A DNA stretch of 49,013 nt from positions 1-49,013 of the forward strand of contig CAJKKQ010000020.1 in the NCBI GenBank assembly GCA_905200545.1. The letters run 5' to 3'. Both the position numbers and the translations under genes were made by a program. Every line of letters starts with the position of its first letter. The first letter of the stretch is position 1. Shown here one piece after another: positions 24,534 through 33,440 of the stretch. The notes under the pieces were generated by a model. That model did not search any database and was not told where the DNA came from. It saw only the letters and a program-made list of their open reading frames with translations. This DNA is from an uncultured Oscillibacter sp. (GTDB taxonomy: Bacteria; Bacillota; Clostridia; Oscillospirales; Oscillospiraceae).

Positions 24534-24582
24534 ATTCTTGACATATGTTCAAAGCGGTATATAATGGGCATATGTCAAGAAT
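24534..24582 (+). promoter_or_regulatory. Promoter framed by a perfect 14-bp inverted repeat
   Basis: TTGACA (24538-24543) and TATAAT (24560-24565), 16 bases apart. ATTCTTGACATATG (24534-24547) covers the -35, and its exact complement CATATGTCAAGAAT (24569-24582) covers the transcription start. Half-sites are 35 bp apart centre to centre. The arrangement predicts repression by a dimeric or looping regulator, most simply the DUF134 protein encoded next. Confidence 0.75.
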
Positions 24583-24598
24583 TAAGGAGGGACATTGC

Positions 24599-24964
24599 TT
24601 GCCGCGAAATGCCAAATGCCGCCGGGTCTGCCAGATGCCCGCCCACTGCCGCTTTTCCCCGGAACAGCCTGGGGCGCAGGAGGCAGTCGTTCTGACGGTG
24701 GAGGAATACGAGGCCGTGCGCCTCATGGACTACCTGGGCTACAACCAGGAGGACGCCGCTGTCCAGATGGGGGTGGCCCGCACCACGGTACAGCGGATCT
24801 ACGCCCAGGCCCGGCAGAAGCTCTCGGTCTTTCTGGTGGAAGGCCGTCCCCTGACCATCGGCGGCGGCAGCTACACCCTGTGTCCCCGGCGGGAGGGGCA
24901 GGGCTGCGGCGGATGCCACGGCGGTGGATGTCACGCCTCAAAGAGAAAGGATGCGTCAACATGA
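24599..24964 (+). CDS. DUF134-family helix-turn-helix protein
   Basis: 121 residues from a TTG at 24599, eight bases after AAGGAGG. It opens P-R-x-x-K-C-R-R-V-C, as DUF134 proteins do. The middle has LTVEEYEAVRLMDYLGYNQEDAAVQMGVARTTVQRIYAQARQK, a sigma-70 region 4-like helix-turn-helix. The C-terminus is a Gly/Cys/His cluster (QGCGGCHGGGCH), probably metal-binding. It overlaps the NifX-type gene by ATGA. DUF134 genes regularly pair with such genes; a metal- or redox-responsive autoregulator is the likely role. Confidence 0.85.
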   Translation: MPRNAKCRRVCQMPAHCRFSPEQPGAQEAVVLTVEEYEAVRLMDYLGYNQEDAAVQMGVARTTVQRIYAQARQKLSVFLVEGRPLTIGGGSYTLCPRREGQGCGGCHGGGCHASKRKDAST

Positions 24965-25365
24965 AAATCGCAGTTACCTATGAAAACGGACAGGTCTTCC
25001 AGCACTTCGGCCACACGGCCCAGTTCAAACTCTACGACGTGGAAAACGGCGCCGTGGTCTCATCCAAGGTGGTGGACACCAACGGCAGCGGCCACGGCGC
25101 TCTGGCGGGCTTCCTGGCAGCCAACGGCGTGGACAGCCTCATCTGCGGCGGCATCGGAGGCGGTGCCCAGATGGCCCTGGCCGAGGCCGGCATCCAGCTG
25201 TACGCCGGATGCTCCGGCGACGCCGATGCGTGTGTCGCCCAGCTGCTGGAGGGCACCCTTCAGTTCGCTCAGGCGGCCACCTGTGACCACCATCACGGGG
25301 AGGAGCACACCTGCGGCGATCACGGCTGCGGCAGCCACGACCACGCCTGCGGCCACCACTGCTGA
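24961..25365 (+). CDS. NifX/NifB-type (dinitrogenase FeMo-cofactor) domain protein with metal-binding tail
   Basis: 134 residues. The ribonuclease-H-like NifX fold is shown by MKIAVTYENGQVFQHFGHTAQF, LICGGIGGGAQMALAEAGIQLYAG and a following acidic helix. Residues from about 111 onward are almost only His, Cys, Gly, Asp and Glu (11 His and 4 Cys by my count), a probable metal-storage or delivery tail. No nitrogenase genes are near; in gut anaerobes this fold is common beside DUF134 and is thought to handle iron or molybdenum clusters. A molybdenum link to the hydroxylases 21 kb away is possible but unproven. Confidence 0.83.
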   Translation: MKIAVTYENGQVFQHFGHTAQFKLYDVENGAVVSSKVVDTNGSGHGALAGFLAANGVDSLICGGIGGGAQMALAEAGIQLYAGCSGDADACVAQLLEGTLQFAQAATCDHHHGEEHTCGDHGCGSHDHACGHHC

Positions 25366-25380
25366 GTCTCCCATTTGCAC

Positions 25381-25412
25381 AAGACGCGCCCTGCAACGGG
25401 CGCGTCTTTTTT
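25381..25412 (+). terminator. Terminator after the DUF134-NifX pair
   Basis: AAGACGCGCCC, loop TGCAAC, exact complement, TTTTTT. Confidence 0.9.
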
Positions 25413-25497
25413 GCGGTGCCGGAACGAGGTTGGTCATTTTGGAGAAAGCCGCCCCATGACGCCGGCTCTTTTTGTAAGGGCACGGGCAGAAAATCCG

Positions 25498-25529
25498 TTG
25501 ACAAGAAGGAGGATTTCCGTTAGTATAAT
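25498..25529 (+). promoter_or_regulatory. Promoter of the pyrimidine operon
   Basis: Perfect TTGACA at 25498-25503. TAGTAT (25521-25526, spacing 17) or TATAAT (25524-25529, spacing 20) can serve as -10. The leader to the ATG at 25565 is only about 30 bases, so there is no room for a PyrR-type attenuator. Confidence 0.65.
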
Positions 25530-25564
25530 GTGTTGACCGAAGACAAAGAGGAAGGAGTTTTTAC

Positions 25565-26851
25565 ATGGGTTTGCTGCTGACCGGCGGGTTCGTCTTCCGC
25601 AACGGACGCTTTGAAAATCTCGACGTTGCCATCGACCAGGGCCGTATTGTTTCCATTTCTCCCTCCCTTCCCCGGGAAGGCTTTTCCGTAATTGAATTAC
25701 AAGACCGTTTCATTGTTCCAGGTTTCGTTGATGTCCATGTTCATCTTCGGGAGCCTGGTTTTTCTTATAAAGAAACCATTGCATCCGGCACCGCGGCGGC
25801 GGCCGCCGGCGGCTACACCGCCGTGTGCGCCATGCCCAACCTCAAGCCCGTGCCGGAGAGCCGGGAGACCCTCCAGGCGGAGCTGAGCGCCATTGCCCGC
25901 AGTGCCCGGGTCCACGTCTATCCTTACGGCGCCATCACCTGCGGCGAACAGGGTACCGCCCTGGCGGACCTTGCCGCCATGGCGCCGGATGTTGCCGGAT
26001 TCTCCGATGACGGCCGGGGCGTCCAGTCCCGGGAGATGATGCGTGAGGCCATGCTCCTTGCCAAAAAACTGGACAAGCCCATCGTGGCCCACTGCGAGGA
26101 TGAATCCCTGCTCACCCGTGGCTGGTGCGTCCACGACGGAGACTACGCCCGCGCCCACGGCCTCACCGGAAACAATCCCGAAAGCGAGTGGCGCCAGGTG
26201 GAACGGGACATCCAGCTGGTGCGGGAGACCGGGTGCCGCTACCACGTCTGCCACATCTCCACCAAGGAGAGCGTGGACCTCATCCGCCAGGCCAAGGCGG
26301 AAGGGCTCCCCGTTACCTGCGAGACGGGCCCCCACTACCTGGTACTGTGCGACACAGACCTGCGGGATGACGGCGGCTTCCGCATGAATCCCCCCATCCG
26401 CTCCGCCGCCGACCGGGATGCCCTGCTGGCGGGACTGCTGGACGGCACCGTGGACTGCATCGCAACGGACCACGCCCCCCACAGCGCGGAGGAAAAGTCC
26501 CGGGGCCTGGCGGGAAGCCTCAACGGCATCGTGGGGCTGGAGACCGCTTTCCCGGTGCTCTACACCCAGCTGGTGGAAACCGGCATCGTCCCTCTGGAGC
26601 TGATCTTGGACCGGCTGTGCGTCCGGCCCCGGAAGATCTTCGATCTCCCCGGCAGGGAGATCACCGAGGGCGCCGAAGCGGATCTCACCGTGCTGGATCT
26701 GAACCGCCCCCATACCATCGATCCCGCCACGTTCCGCTCCATGGGCCGGGCCACCCCCTTTGCCGGGTGGGGCGTCAGCGCCGCCGTGGCCATGACCATC
26801 TGCGGCGGGGAGCCCGTATACGCCGATCTGAACCGACAGGAGGAAGTTTGA
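25565..26851 (+). CDS. pyrC: Dihydroorotase
   Basis: 428 residues, type I dihydroorotase of the amidohydrolase superfamily; closes carbamoyl-aspartate to dihydroorotate. DVHVHLREPG holds the first zinc His pair. IVAHCEDESL, HVCHIST and ATDHAPH supply the remaining His and the catalytic Asp; GLETAFPVLY is family-typical. ATG 25565 follows GAGGAAGGAG. The first 80 codons or so are visibly AT-richer than the rest. First gene of a seven-gene pyr operon; the stop overlaps pyrK by one base. Confidence 0.95.
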   Translation: MGLLLTGGFVFRNGRFENLDVAIDQGRIVSISPSLPREGFSVIELQDRFIVPGFVDVHVHLREPGFSYKETIASGTAAAAAGGYTAVCAMPNLKPVPESRETLQAELSAIARSARVHVYPYGAITCGEQGTALADLAAMAPDVAGFSDDGRGVQSREMMREAMLLAKKLDKPIVAHCEDESLLTRGWCVHDGDYARAHGLTGNNPESEWRQVERDIQLVRETGCRYHVCHISTKESVDLIRQAKAEGLPVTCETGPHYLVLCDTDLRDDGGFRMNPPIRSAADRDALLAGLLDGTVDCIATDHAPHSAEEKSRGLAGSLNGIVGLETAFPVLYTQLVETGIVPLELILDRLCVRPRKIFDLPGREITEGAEADLTVLDLNRPHTIDPATFRSMGRATPFAGWGVSAAVAMTICGGEPVYADLNRQEEV

Positions 26852-27591
26852 TGAAACAATCCCTCTTTACCCTGGAACACACCCGTCAGCTCACCGCCGA
26901 CACCTATGAGCTGGTGCTCTCCGGAGATACCTCCGCCATCACGGCTCCGGGCCAGTTCGTGAACATCGAGCTCCCCGGAAAGTTCCTGCGCCGCCCCATC
27001 TCCATCTGCAACTGGAGCAGCGAAGGCGCCCTGATGCTGCTTGTGAAAGTGGTGGGCGACGGCACGAAACAGCTGGTGCGCTGCGTCCCCGGCACGGAGC
27101 TGGACGTCCTCAGCGGCCTGGGCAACGGCTTTAACCTGACCCTTGCAGGGCAGCACCCCATCCTTCTGGGCGGCGGCATCGGCATCGCCCCCCTGTACGG
27201 CCTGGCCCAGCGGATGCTCCAGGCGGGCATGACCCCCACCGTGGGTCTCGGCTTCCGGTCCCAGGCGGACGCCTTCTACCTGGAAGAATTCGGCGCCCTG
27301 GGATGCCGGCTGATGGTGGCCACGGAGGACGGCTCCCTGGGCACCCGTGGTTTCGTAACGGACATCGCCCGGAACGTCCCGGAGTGTGACTATGTTCTTT
27401 GCTGCGGCCCTCTGCCCATGCTCAAGGCCGTCCACGCCCTGCCTCAGCTCACCGGCGGACAGTTCAGCTTCGAGGCCCGCATGGGCTGCGGCTTCGGCGC
27501 CTGCGTGGGCTGCTCCGTCCCCACCGTCCAGGGCACCAAGCGGGTGTGCAAGGACGGCCCCATCCTGTATAAGGAGGAGATCGTATGGTAG
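26851..27591 (+). CDS. pyrK: Dihydroorotate dehydrogenase electron-transfer subunit
   Basis: 246 residues. FAD domain: LRRPISICNW (R-P-x-S flavin motif). NAD domain: LGGGIGIAPLYGLAQ and CCGPLPML. C-terminal [2Fe-2S] binding: GCGFGACVGCSV plus a later Cys (KRVCKDGP). It passes electrons from dihydroorotate via PyrD to NAD. ATG 26851 shares its A with the pyrC stop; pyrD starts seven bases inside the end. Confidence 0.95.
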   Translation: MKQSLFTLEHTRQLTADTYELVLSGDTSAITAPGQFVNIELPGKFLRRPISICNWSSEGALMLLVKVVGDGTKQLVRCVPGTELDVLSGLGNGFNLTLAGQHPILLGGGIGIAPLYGLAQRMLQAGMTPTVGLGFRSQADAFYLEEFGALGCRLMVATEDGSLGTRGFVTDIARNVPECDYVLCCGPLPMLKAVHALPQLTGGQFSFEARMGCGFGACVGCSVPTVQGTKRVCKDGPILYKEEIVW

Positions 27592-28502
27592 ACCTCTCTG
27601 TTTCCCTGGCGGGCATCCCGCTGAAAAACCCCGTGATCCCCGCCTCCGGTACCTTCGGCTACGGCCGGGAGTATGCGGAACTCTATGATCTGAACATCCT
27701 GGGGAGCTTTTCCTGGAAGGGCACCACCCGCGATGCCCGTCCCGGCAACCCCCAGCCCCGCATCGCCGAGACGGAGAGCGGCATGCTCAACGCCGTGGGA
27801 CTCCAGAACCCCGGCATCGACGCGGTGATCGCCCAGGAAGTTCCCAACATCGCTAAGCTCTTCCAGGGTCCCGTCATCGCCAACATCGGCGGCTTCTCCC
27901 TTGAGGAATATGCCGACAACTGCCGCAAACTGGAGGGCTGCGACCAGGTGGGGATTCTGGAGGTAAATATCTCCTGCCCCAACGTCCACGCTGGAGGCCA
28001 GAACTTCGGGTCTAATCCCAAGAGCGCCGCATCGGTGACCAAAGCCGTGAAGGCCGCCACCAGCAAGCCGGTTTTCATGAAGCTCTCCCCCAATGTCACG
28101 GACATTGCGGAGATTGCCAAAGCCTGTGCCGACGCGGGAGCCGACGGCATCTGCCTTATCAACACGCTGCTGGGCATGCGCATCGACCTGAAAACCAAGC
28201 GTCCCTTGCTGGCCAACCGCACCGGCGGCCTCTCCGGCCCCGCTGTGTTCCCGGTGGCAGTGCGGATGATCTGGGACGTGTACGAAGCCGTGAAGCTCCC
28301 CATCATCGGCTGCGGCGGCGTTGCCTCCGCCCGGGATGTGTGCGAGATGATGCTCGCCGGGGCCTCCGCCGTGGAGGTGGGCGCCGCCAATCTCCGGGAC
28401 CCCTATGCCTGCAAGACCATCATTGAAGACCTGCCCGCTGTCTGTGAGCAGCTGGGCGTTACCAAAATTTCTGAACTGACAGGAGGCGCGCACCATGCGT
28501 AA
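27585..28502 (+). CDS. pyrD: Dihydroorotate dehydrogenase B, catalytic subunit
   Basis: 305 residues, FMN TIM barrel. [35 protein letters not shown] (the Cys-type catalytic base of class 1B), [22 protein letters not shown] and [13 protein letters not shown]. It oxidises dihydroorotate to orotate in complex with PyrK. Overlaps neighbours on both sides, showing translational coupling. Confidence 0.96.
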   Translation: MVDLSVSLAGIPLKNPVIPASGTFGYGREYAELYDLNILGSFSWKGTTRDARPGNPQPRIAETESGMLNAVGLQNPGIDAVIAQEVPNIAKLFQGPVIANIGGFSLEEYADNCRKLEGCDQVGILEVNISCPNVHAGGQNFGSNPKSAASVTKAVKAATSKPVFMKLSPNVTDIAEIAKACADAGADGICLINTLLGMRIDLKTKRPLLANRTGGLSGPAVFPVAVRMIWDVYEAVKLPIIGCGGVASARDVCEMMLAGASAVEVGAANLRDPYACKTIIEDLPAVCEQLGVTKISELTGGAHHA

Positions 28503-29196
28503 AGACGTTATCATCGCCCTGGATTTCCCCACTCTGGAAGAGACCCTGGCCTTTTTGGACCGCTTCCCCGCCGGGGAAAAGCCCTTTGTAAAGATCGGCA
28601 TGGAGCTCTTTTACGCCGAGGGCCCGGAGGCCGTGCGGCAGATCAAGGCACGGGGCCACAAGATCTTCCTGGACCTGAAGCTCCACGACATCCCCAACAC
28701 CGTCAAGCGGGCCATGAACGTCCTCTCCCGGCTGGATGTGGACATGGTGAACCTCCACGCCGCCGGCGCCAGCGAGATGATGAAGGCCGCCCTGGAGGGC
28801 CTCACCCGGCCCGACGGCACCCGGCCCCTGCTCATCGCCGTCACCCAGCTGACCTCCACCGACGCCGCGGCGCTGAAAAACGAGCTGCTCATCGATGTGC
28901 CCATGGCGGAAACCGTCCTCTCCTACGCCAAGAACGCTGCGGACTCCGGTCTGGACGGCGTGGTGTGCTCTCCCCTGGAGGCCGCCCTGGTGAAGGAGCG
29001 CTGCGGCGCCGACTTCCTTACCGTCACCCCCGGCATCCGCTTCGCTGACAGCGCCGTGGGCGATCAGAAGCGCATCATGACCCCGGAGAAGGCTGGCAAG
29101 TCCGGCTGTGACTACATCGTGGTAGGCCGCCCCATCACCCAGGCGGAGGATCCCGTGGCCGCCTACCGCCGGGCCGTGAAGGACTTCTTGGGCTGA
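28495..29196 (+). CDS. pyrF: Orotidine 5'-phosphate decarboxylase
   Basis: 233 residues. [11 protein letters not shown] binds the substrate, [13 protein letters not shown] is the catalytic D-x-K-x-x-D motif, and VTPGIRF and YIVVGRPIT bind phosphate. It makes UMP from OMP. Starts within the end of pyrD after GGAGG. Confidence 0.96.
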   Translation: MRKDVIIALDFPTLEETLAFLDRFPAGEKPFVKIGMELFYAEGPEAVRQIKARGHKIFLDLKLHDIPNTVKRAMNVLSRLDVDMVNLHAAGASEMMKAALEGLTRPDGTRPLLIAVTQLTSTDAAALKNELLIDVPMAETVLSYAKNAADSGLDGVVCSPLEAALVKERCGADFLTVTPGIRFADSAVGDQKRIMTPEKAGKSGCDYIVVGRPITQAEDPVAAYRRAVKDFLG

Positions 29197-29246
29197 GCAT
29201 CCAGTCCTTCCAATCACTTCGTATTCTATCTTAGGAGGATTTTGAT

Positions 29247-29882
29247 ATGAATCAGGAACAGACCATCGCCCATGACCTGCTCTCCATCGGAGCGGTCTTT
29301 CTGCGGCCGGACGAGCCCTTTACCTGGGCCAGCGGCATCAAGAGCCCCATCTACTGCGATAACCGCCTCACCCTCACCGCACCTGCCGTCCGCACCCACG
29401 TGGAGGAGGGGCTGGTGGACCTCATCTGCAAGCACTATCCCGACGTGGAAGTCCTGATGGGCACCTCCACCGCCGGTATTGCCCACGCCGCTATCGTGGG
29501 CCATCTCATGGGTCTGCCCATGGGCTATGTCCGCTCCGGCAACAAGGACCACGGCCGCGGCAACCGCATCGAGGGCAAGCTGGAAGCAGGACAGAAGGTC
29601 GTGGTGGTGGAGGACCTGATCTCCACCGGCGGAAGCTGCATCGAAGTGGTGGAGGCCCTGCGGGAGGCCGGCGCCGAGGTGCTGGGCATCGTGTCCATCT
29701 TCACCTACGGGCTCCAGAAGGGTCTGGACCGTCTGGCCGCCGCCCATGTCACCAACTACTCCCTGTCCAATTTTGACGCCGTGTGCCAGGTGGCCGCTGA
29801 CGAGGGCAAGATCCGCCCCGAGGACATCGAGCGCCTCAAGAAGTTCCGTGCCAATCCCTCCGACGAAAGTTGGATCCGCTGA
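29247..29882 (+). CDS. pyrE: Orotate phosphoribosyltransferase
   Basis: 211 residues. [15 protein letters not shown] at the N-terminus and [14 protein letters not shown], the PRPP-binding loop, are diagnostic; [13 protein letters not shown] is the flexible catalytic loop. It converts orotate and PRPP to OMP. AGGAGG upstream of ATG 29247. Confidence 0.96.
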   Translation: MNQEQTIAHDLLSIGAVFLRPDEPFTWASGIKSPIYCDNRLTLTAPAVRTHVEEGLVDLICKHYPDVEVLMGTSTAGIAHAAIVGHLMGLPMGYVRSGNKDHGRGNRIEGKLEAGQKVVVVEDLISTGGSCIEVVEALREAGAEVLGIVSIFTYGLQKGLDRLAAAHVTNYSLSNFDAVCQVAADEGKIRPEDIERLKKFRANPSDESWIR

Positions 29883-29900
29883 ACCGAGAAAGGAGATACC

Positions 29901-30821
29901 ATGCCCCGTAATATCATCGACATTGTGGATCTGTCCACAGAGGAGATCGATCAGCTGATCGCCACTGCTGAGGACATCATCGCAAACCCCGTGAAGTATC
30001 AGAACGCCTGCGCCCACAAGCAGCTGGCAACGCTGTTCTTCGAGCCCTCCACCCGTACCCGGTTGTCCTTCGAGTCCGCCATGCTGGCTCTGGGCGGCAG
30101 CGTGCTGGGCTTCTCCGAGGCCAGCTCCAGCTCCACCGCCAAGGGCGAGACCGTGGGCGACACCATCCACACCGTCAGCTGCTATGCCGACATCATCGCC
30201 ATGCGCCATCCCAAGGAGGGCGCTCCCTTCGCCGCCGCCATGCACAGCGAAGTGCCCATCATCAACGCCGGCGACGGCGGCCACAACCATCCCACCCAGA
30301 CCCTGACGGACCTTTTGACCATCCACCGGGAAAAGGGCCGCCTGAGCAACTTCACCATCGGCTTCTGCGGCGACCTGAAGTTCGGCCGCACTGTCCACTC
30401 TCTGGTGAACGCCCTGAGCCGCTACGAGAACATCAACTTCGTCCTCATCTCCCCCCTGGAACTCAAACTCCCCCGCTATGTCAAGGAGGAGGCCCTGAAG
30501 AAGAAGGGCATTCCCTACACCCAGACCACCGATCTGGAGTCCGTCATTCCCCAGCTGGACATCCTGTACATGACCCGCGTTCAGAAGGAGCGCTTCTTCA
30601 ATGAGGAGGATTACCTGCGTTTGAAGGACAGCTACATCCTCACCCCGGAGAAGCTGGAGAACGCCAAGGCGGATCTGTCCATCCTCCATCCCCTGCCCCG
30701 TGTCAATGAGATCTCCGTGGCGGTGGACAAGGATCCCCGTGCCGCCTACTGGAAACAGGTGAAAAACGGCAAGTACATCCGTATGGCGCTGATTATGAAG
30801 CTGCTGGGCATCCAGGTTTAA
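29901..30821 (+). CDS. pyrB: Aspartate carbamoyltransferase, catalytic subunit
   Basis: 306 residues. [16 protein letters not shown] is the carbamoyl-phosphate site, followed by [27 protein letters not shown] and DPRAAYWKQ. It joins carbamoyl phosphate to aspartate, the first committed pyrimidine step. Partner of pyrI 14 bases on. Confidence 0.97.
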   Translation: MPRNIIDIVDLSTEEIDQLIATAEDIIANPVKYQNACAHKQLATLFFEPSTRTRLSFESAMLALGGSVLGFSEASSSSTAKGETVGDTIHTVSCYADIIAMRHPKEGAPFAAAMHSEVPIINAGDGGHNHPTQTLTDLLTIHREKGRLSNFTIGFCGDLKFGRTVHSLVNALSRYENINFVLISPLELKLPRYVKEEALKKKGIPYTQTTDLESVIPQLDILYMTRVQKERFFNEEDYLRLKDSYILTPEKLENAKADLSILHPLPRVNEISVAVDKDPRAAYWKQVKNGKYIRMALIMKLLGIQV

Positions 30822-30835
30822 GGAGGTTTGTATCT

Positions 30836-31261
30836 ATGAATATCGACAGCATCCAAAACGGCGTGGTCCTGGACCACATTCAGGCCGGCAAGAGCATGGA
30901 CATCTACAAGTACCTGCACCTGGACGAGCTGGACTGCTCCGTGGCCATCATTAAGAACGTCCGCAGCGGCCGGATGGGCAAGAAGGACATCATCAAGATC
31001 GACTCCCCCATGGAGGTGGATCTGGACGTGCTGGGCTACATTGACGCCAACATCACCGTCAACGTCATCCGGGACGGCAAGCGGGTGGCCAAGAAGCATG
31101 TGGAGCTTCCCAAGAAGCTGGTGAACATCATCCACTGCAAGAACCCCCGCTGCATCACCATGGCCGAGCCCCAGCTGGACTCCATCTTCCTGCTCAGCGA
31201 CGCTGAGAAGCACACCTATCGCTGCGCTTACTGCGAAACTGCTACCGACAAGAAGTTCTGA
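30836..31261 (+). CDS. pyrI: Aspartate carbamoyltransferase, regulatory subunit
   Basis: 141 residues. An N-terminal allosteric domain (IQNGVVLDHIQAG, VRSGRMGKKDIIKI) and a C-terminal zinc domain with C-x4-C (CKNPRC) and C-x2-C (CAYC). It binds CTP or ATP, so the pathway is feedback-controlled at the enzyme level. Last gene of the operon; a strong terminator follows. Confidence 0.96.
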   Translation: MNIDSIQNGVVLDHIQAGKSMDIYKYLHLDELDCSVAIIKNVRSGRMGKKDIIKIDSPMEVDLDVLGYIDANITVNVIRDGKRVAKKHVELPKKLVNIIHCKNPRCITMAEPQLDSIFLLSDAEKHTYRCAYCETATDKKF

Positions 31262-31271
31262 GCTGGCAACC

Positions 31272-31305
31272 AAATGCCCTCCGCCCATCAGGCGGAGGGC
31301 ATTTT
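31272..31305 (+). terminator. Terminator of the pyr operon
   Basis: AAATGCCCTCCGCC, loop CATCA, complementary arm ending ATTTT. Confidence 0.9.
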
Positions 31306-31355
31306 GCATGTCAGGAAAGTTTTCCTGCATATCCCAAAAATATTTGAAATTTTTG

Positions 31356-31384
31356 TTGCATTTTTGAGAAAATCGGCGTATACT
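31356..31384 (+). promoter_or_regulatory. Promoter of the YitT gene
   Basis: TTGCAT (31356-31361), 17 bases, TATACT (31379-31384). Confidence 0.65.
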
Positions 31385-31417
31385 CCACCAGGAATCCCAC
31401 GGAGAGGAAGTTGTCTC

Positions 31418-32287
31418 GTGAAGAAACATGTTGGAGCCGCTGTCCGGCGCTATCTGACGGTGGCCGCGCTGGCCTGCGTGATGGGTGTGAGCTACGAGCT
31501 GTTCGTCTTTCCCAATGCCTTTGCCCCGGCGGGCATCAACGGCATTGCCACCATGGTGCAGTACCTGTTCCACATCAGCATCGGCTACCTGTCCCTCATC
31601 ATCAACATCCCGCTGATCCTGCTGGCCTGGACGAAGCTGGATCCAGATTTTGCCCGCAAGAGCCTGCTCTTTGTGCTGGTGTTTTCCGCCGTGACATTGG
31701 TACTGGGCCATATGGATCTCAGCGGCATCGCCTACGACACCGGCTCCTCCGCCATTCTGGGCCCCGTGGCCGCCGGTGTGGTCAGCGGCGCCGTATACGG
31801 CCTAGTGATCCGGTGCAATGGCTCCACCGGCGGCACGGACATCGTGGCTGCCTGGGTACACAAGCTGCATCCGGAGGCCAGTCTGGTGTGGGTGATCTTC
31901 GCCCTGAACGCCTCTGTGGCGGTACTCTCCTTTTTCGTCTACGGCTATCAGTTTGAGCCGGTGATTTTGTGCCTTATCTACTGCTACTTAAGCTCCCGCA
32001 TCAGTGACGGTATCCTCAAGGGCGGCAAGAGCGCCCTGAAATTCGAGGTGGTCACCCGCCACGCCCCGGAGCTTTCCGCCCGGCTCTTGCAGGAGCTCCA
32101 CCACGGCGTCACGGTGCTGCCCGCCCAGGGCATGTACTCCGACACCCCCCGGGCCCTGCTGATCTGCGTGGTGAACCGCCACCAGATCGTCCGGTTCCAG
32201 GAGATCCTGCGCCAGTTCCCGGACACCTTTGCCTACGTCTCCAGCGTCAACGAAACACTGGGTAATTTCAAACACATCAACGGATAA
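31418..32287 (+). CDS. YitT-family membrane protein
   Basis: 289 residues from a GTG at 31418 with GGAGAGG ten bases upstream. Five to six membrane helices fill residues 1-190; FVFPNAFAPAGINGIATM and NGSTGGTDIVA are the paired motifs of the YitT (DUF161) fold. Residues about 210-289 form the cytosolic DUF2179 domain (GVTVLPAQGMYSDTPRALLICVVNRHQI). Transport is suspected for this family, but the substrate is unknown. It has its own promoter and a shared terminator with cysK. Confidence 0.88.
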   Translation: MKKHVGAAVRRYLTVAALACVMGVSYELFVFPNAFAPAGINGIATMVQYLFHISIGYLSLIINIPLILLAWTKLDPDFARKSLLFVLVFSAVTLVLGHMDLSGIAYDTGSSAILGPVAAGVVSGAVYGLVIRCNGSTGGTDIVAAWVHKLHPEASLVWVIFALNASVAVLSFFVYGYQFEPVILCLIYCYLSSRISDGILKGGKSALKFEVVTRHAPELSARLLQELHHGVTVLPAQGMYSDTPRALLICVVNRHQIVRFQEILRQFPDTFAYVSSVNETLGNFKHING

Positions 32288-32297
32288 CATGGAAAAA

Positions 32298-32330
32298 GAA
32301 ACGGGGAACGTTTGGAACGTTCCCCGTTTC
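32298..32330. terminator. Bidirectional terminator
   Basis: GAAACGGGGAACGTT and its exact complement around three bases, between the convergent yitT-type gene and cysK. Confidence 0.85.
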
Positions 32331-32336
32331 CTTTGC

Positions 32337-33269
32337 TTATGCCTGGGCAAAAAGCGGCGTGGACAGGTACCGCTCCCCACTGTCCGGCAGCAGGGCCACA
32401 ATGGTCTTGCCCCGGTTCTCCGGCCGGGCGGCTACCTTGGATGCCGCCCACAACGCAGCGCCGGAGGTGATGCCCGCCAGGATCCCCTCCTGCCGGGCCA
32501 GCTCCCGGCCTGCCGTATAGGCGTCCTCCTCCCAGACGGGAAGGACCTCGTCTACCACAGAACGGTCCAGGTTCTCCGGTACGAAGTTGGCCCCGATGCC
32601 CTGGAGGCCGTGGGGGCCGGCGTGGCCCTGAGAGAGCAGCGGTGAGGCGGCGGGCTCCACCGCAACCACCTGCACCGAGGGCTTGTGGGTCTTCAGATAC
32701 CGCCCCACACCGGTGACGGTACCGCCGGTGCCCACGCCTGCCACAAAGATGTCCACTGTGCCCTCCGTGTCCTCCCAGATCTCCGGGCCGGTGGTCAGTT
32801 CATGGGCCTCGGGGTTGGCAGGATTGTCAAACTGGCCCGCCAGGATGCTGCCGGGGGTGGACGCGTGAAGGGCCTCCGCCCGGTCTACCGCCCCCTGCAT
32901 GCCCTCTGCCCCCGGCGTCAGGACGATCTCGGCGCCGTAAGCGGCGATCAGCGCCCGCCGCTCTACGCTCATGGTATCCGGCATGGTGAGGATCACCCGG
33001 TACCCCTTGGCGGCTCCCACCGCTGCAAGGCCGATGCCGGTGTTGCCGGAGGTGGGTTCAATGATGGTGCCGCCGGGGCGCAGGCTGCCTGCCTCCTCCG
33101 CCCGCCGGATCATGTTGGCCGCCACCCGGTCTTTGGCGCTGCCGGCAGGGTTCATCCCCTCCAGCTTCACCAGAAGCCGCACCGGCAGGTCGTGCCGGCA
33201 GGTGTAGCCGCTCAGTTCCAGCAGCGGGGTATGTCCGATCAGATCCAAAATGCTCCGGCAAATGTTCAT
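32337..33269 (-). CDS. cysK: Cysteine synthase (O-acetylserine sulfhydrylase)
   Basis: 310 residues, fold-type II PLP enzyme. EGMNPAGSAKDR carries the PLP Lys (usual G-G-S-V-K-D is slightly changed to A-G-S-A-K-D). PTSGNTGIGLA, GVGTGGTVTG (PLP phosphate loop) and GITSGAALWAA are present. It makes cysteine from O-acetylserine and sulfide. Minus-strand promoter at 33299-33327; no T-box or S-box is seen upstream. A beta-replacement enzyme of different specificity cannot be excluded. Confidence 0.92.
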   Translation of the reverse strand: MNICRSILDLIGHTPLLELSGYTCRHDLPVRLLVKLEGMNPAGSAKDRVAANMIRRAEEAGSLRPGGTIIEPTSGNTGIGLAAVGAAKGYRVILTMPDTMSVERRALIAAYGAEIVLTPGAEGMQGAVDRAEALHASTPGSILAGQFDNPANPEAHELTTGPEIWEDTEGTVDIFVAGVGTGGTVTGVGRYLKTHKPSVQVVAVEPAASPLLSQGHAGPHGLQGIGANFVPENLDRSVVDEVLPVWEEDAYTAGRELARQEGILAGITSGAALWAASKVAARPENRGKTIVALLPDSGERYLSTPLFAQA

Positions 33270-33298
33270 GGGTAAGGCCTCCCTTTCAGAATGAACCC

Positions 33299-33327
33299 AT
33301 CATACATCTCTCCCGCCCGGTGCGCAA
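33299..33327 (-). promoter_or_regulatory. Promoter of cysK
   Basis: Minus strand: TTGCGC (33327-33322), 17 bases, TATGAT (33304-33299). Confidence 0.5.
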
Positions 33328-33375
33328 CGGAAAAAATCACAAAAGTGCGGAAAAATTACGGCATTCTCCCAAGAA

Positions 33376-33403
33376 AAAGAGGCGCCGGAACCGGCGCCTC
33401 TTT
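33376..33403 (-). terminator. Terminator after the Cys-rich gene
   Basis: 13-bp stem AAAGAGGCGCCGG with its complement. On the minus strand it is followed by TTC and T-rich sequence, just past the stop at 33441. Confidence 0.75.
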
Positions 33404-33440
33404 GATTGACTTCCAGACATCCCACTGGGGACAACAGGGC

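Noticed and set aside
25530..25564. PyrR-binding attenuator before pyrC
   Set aside because: The leader is too short and has no terminator or antiterminator.
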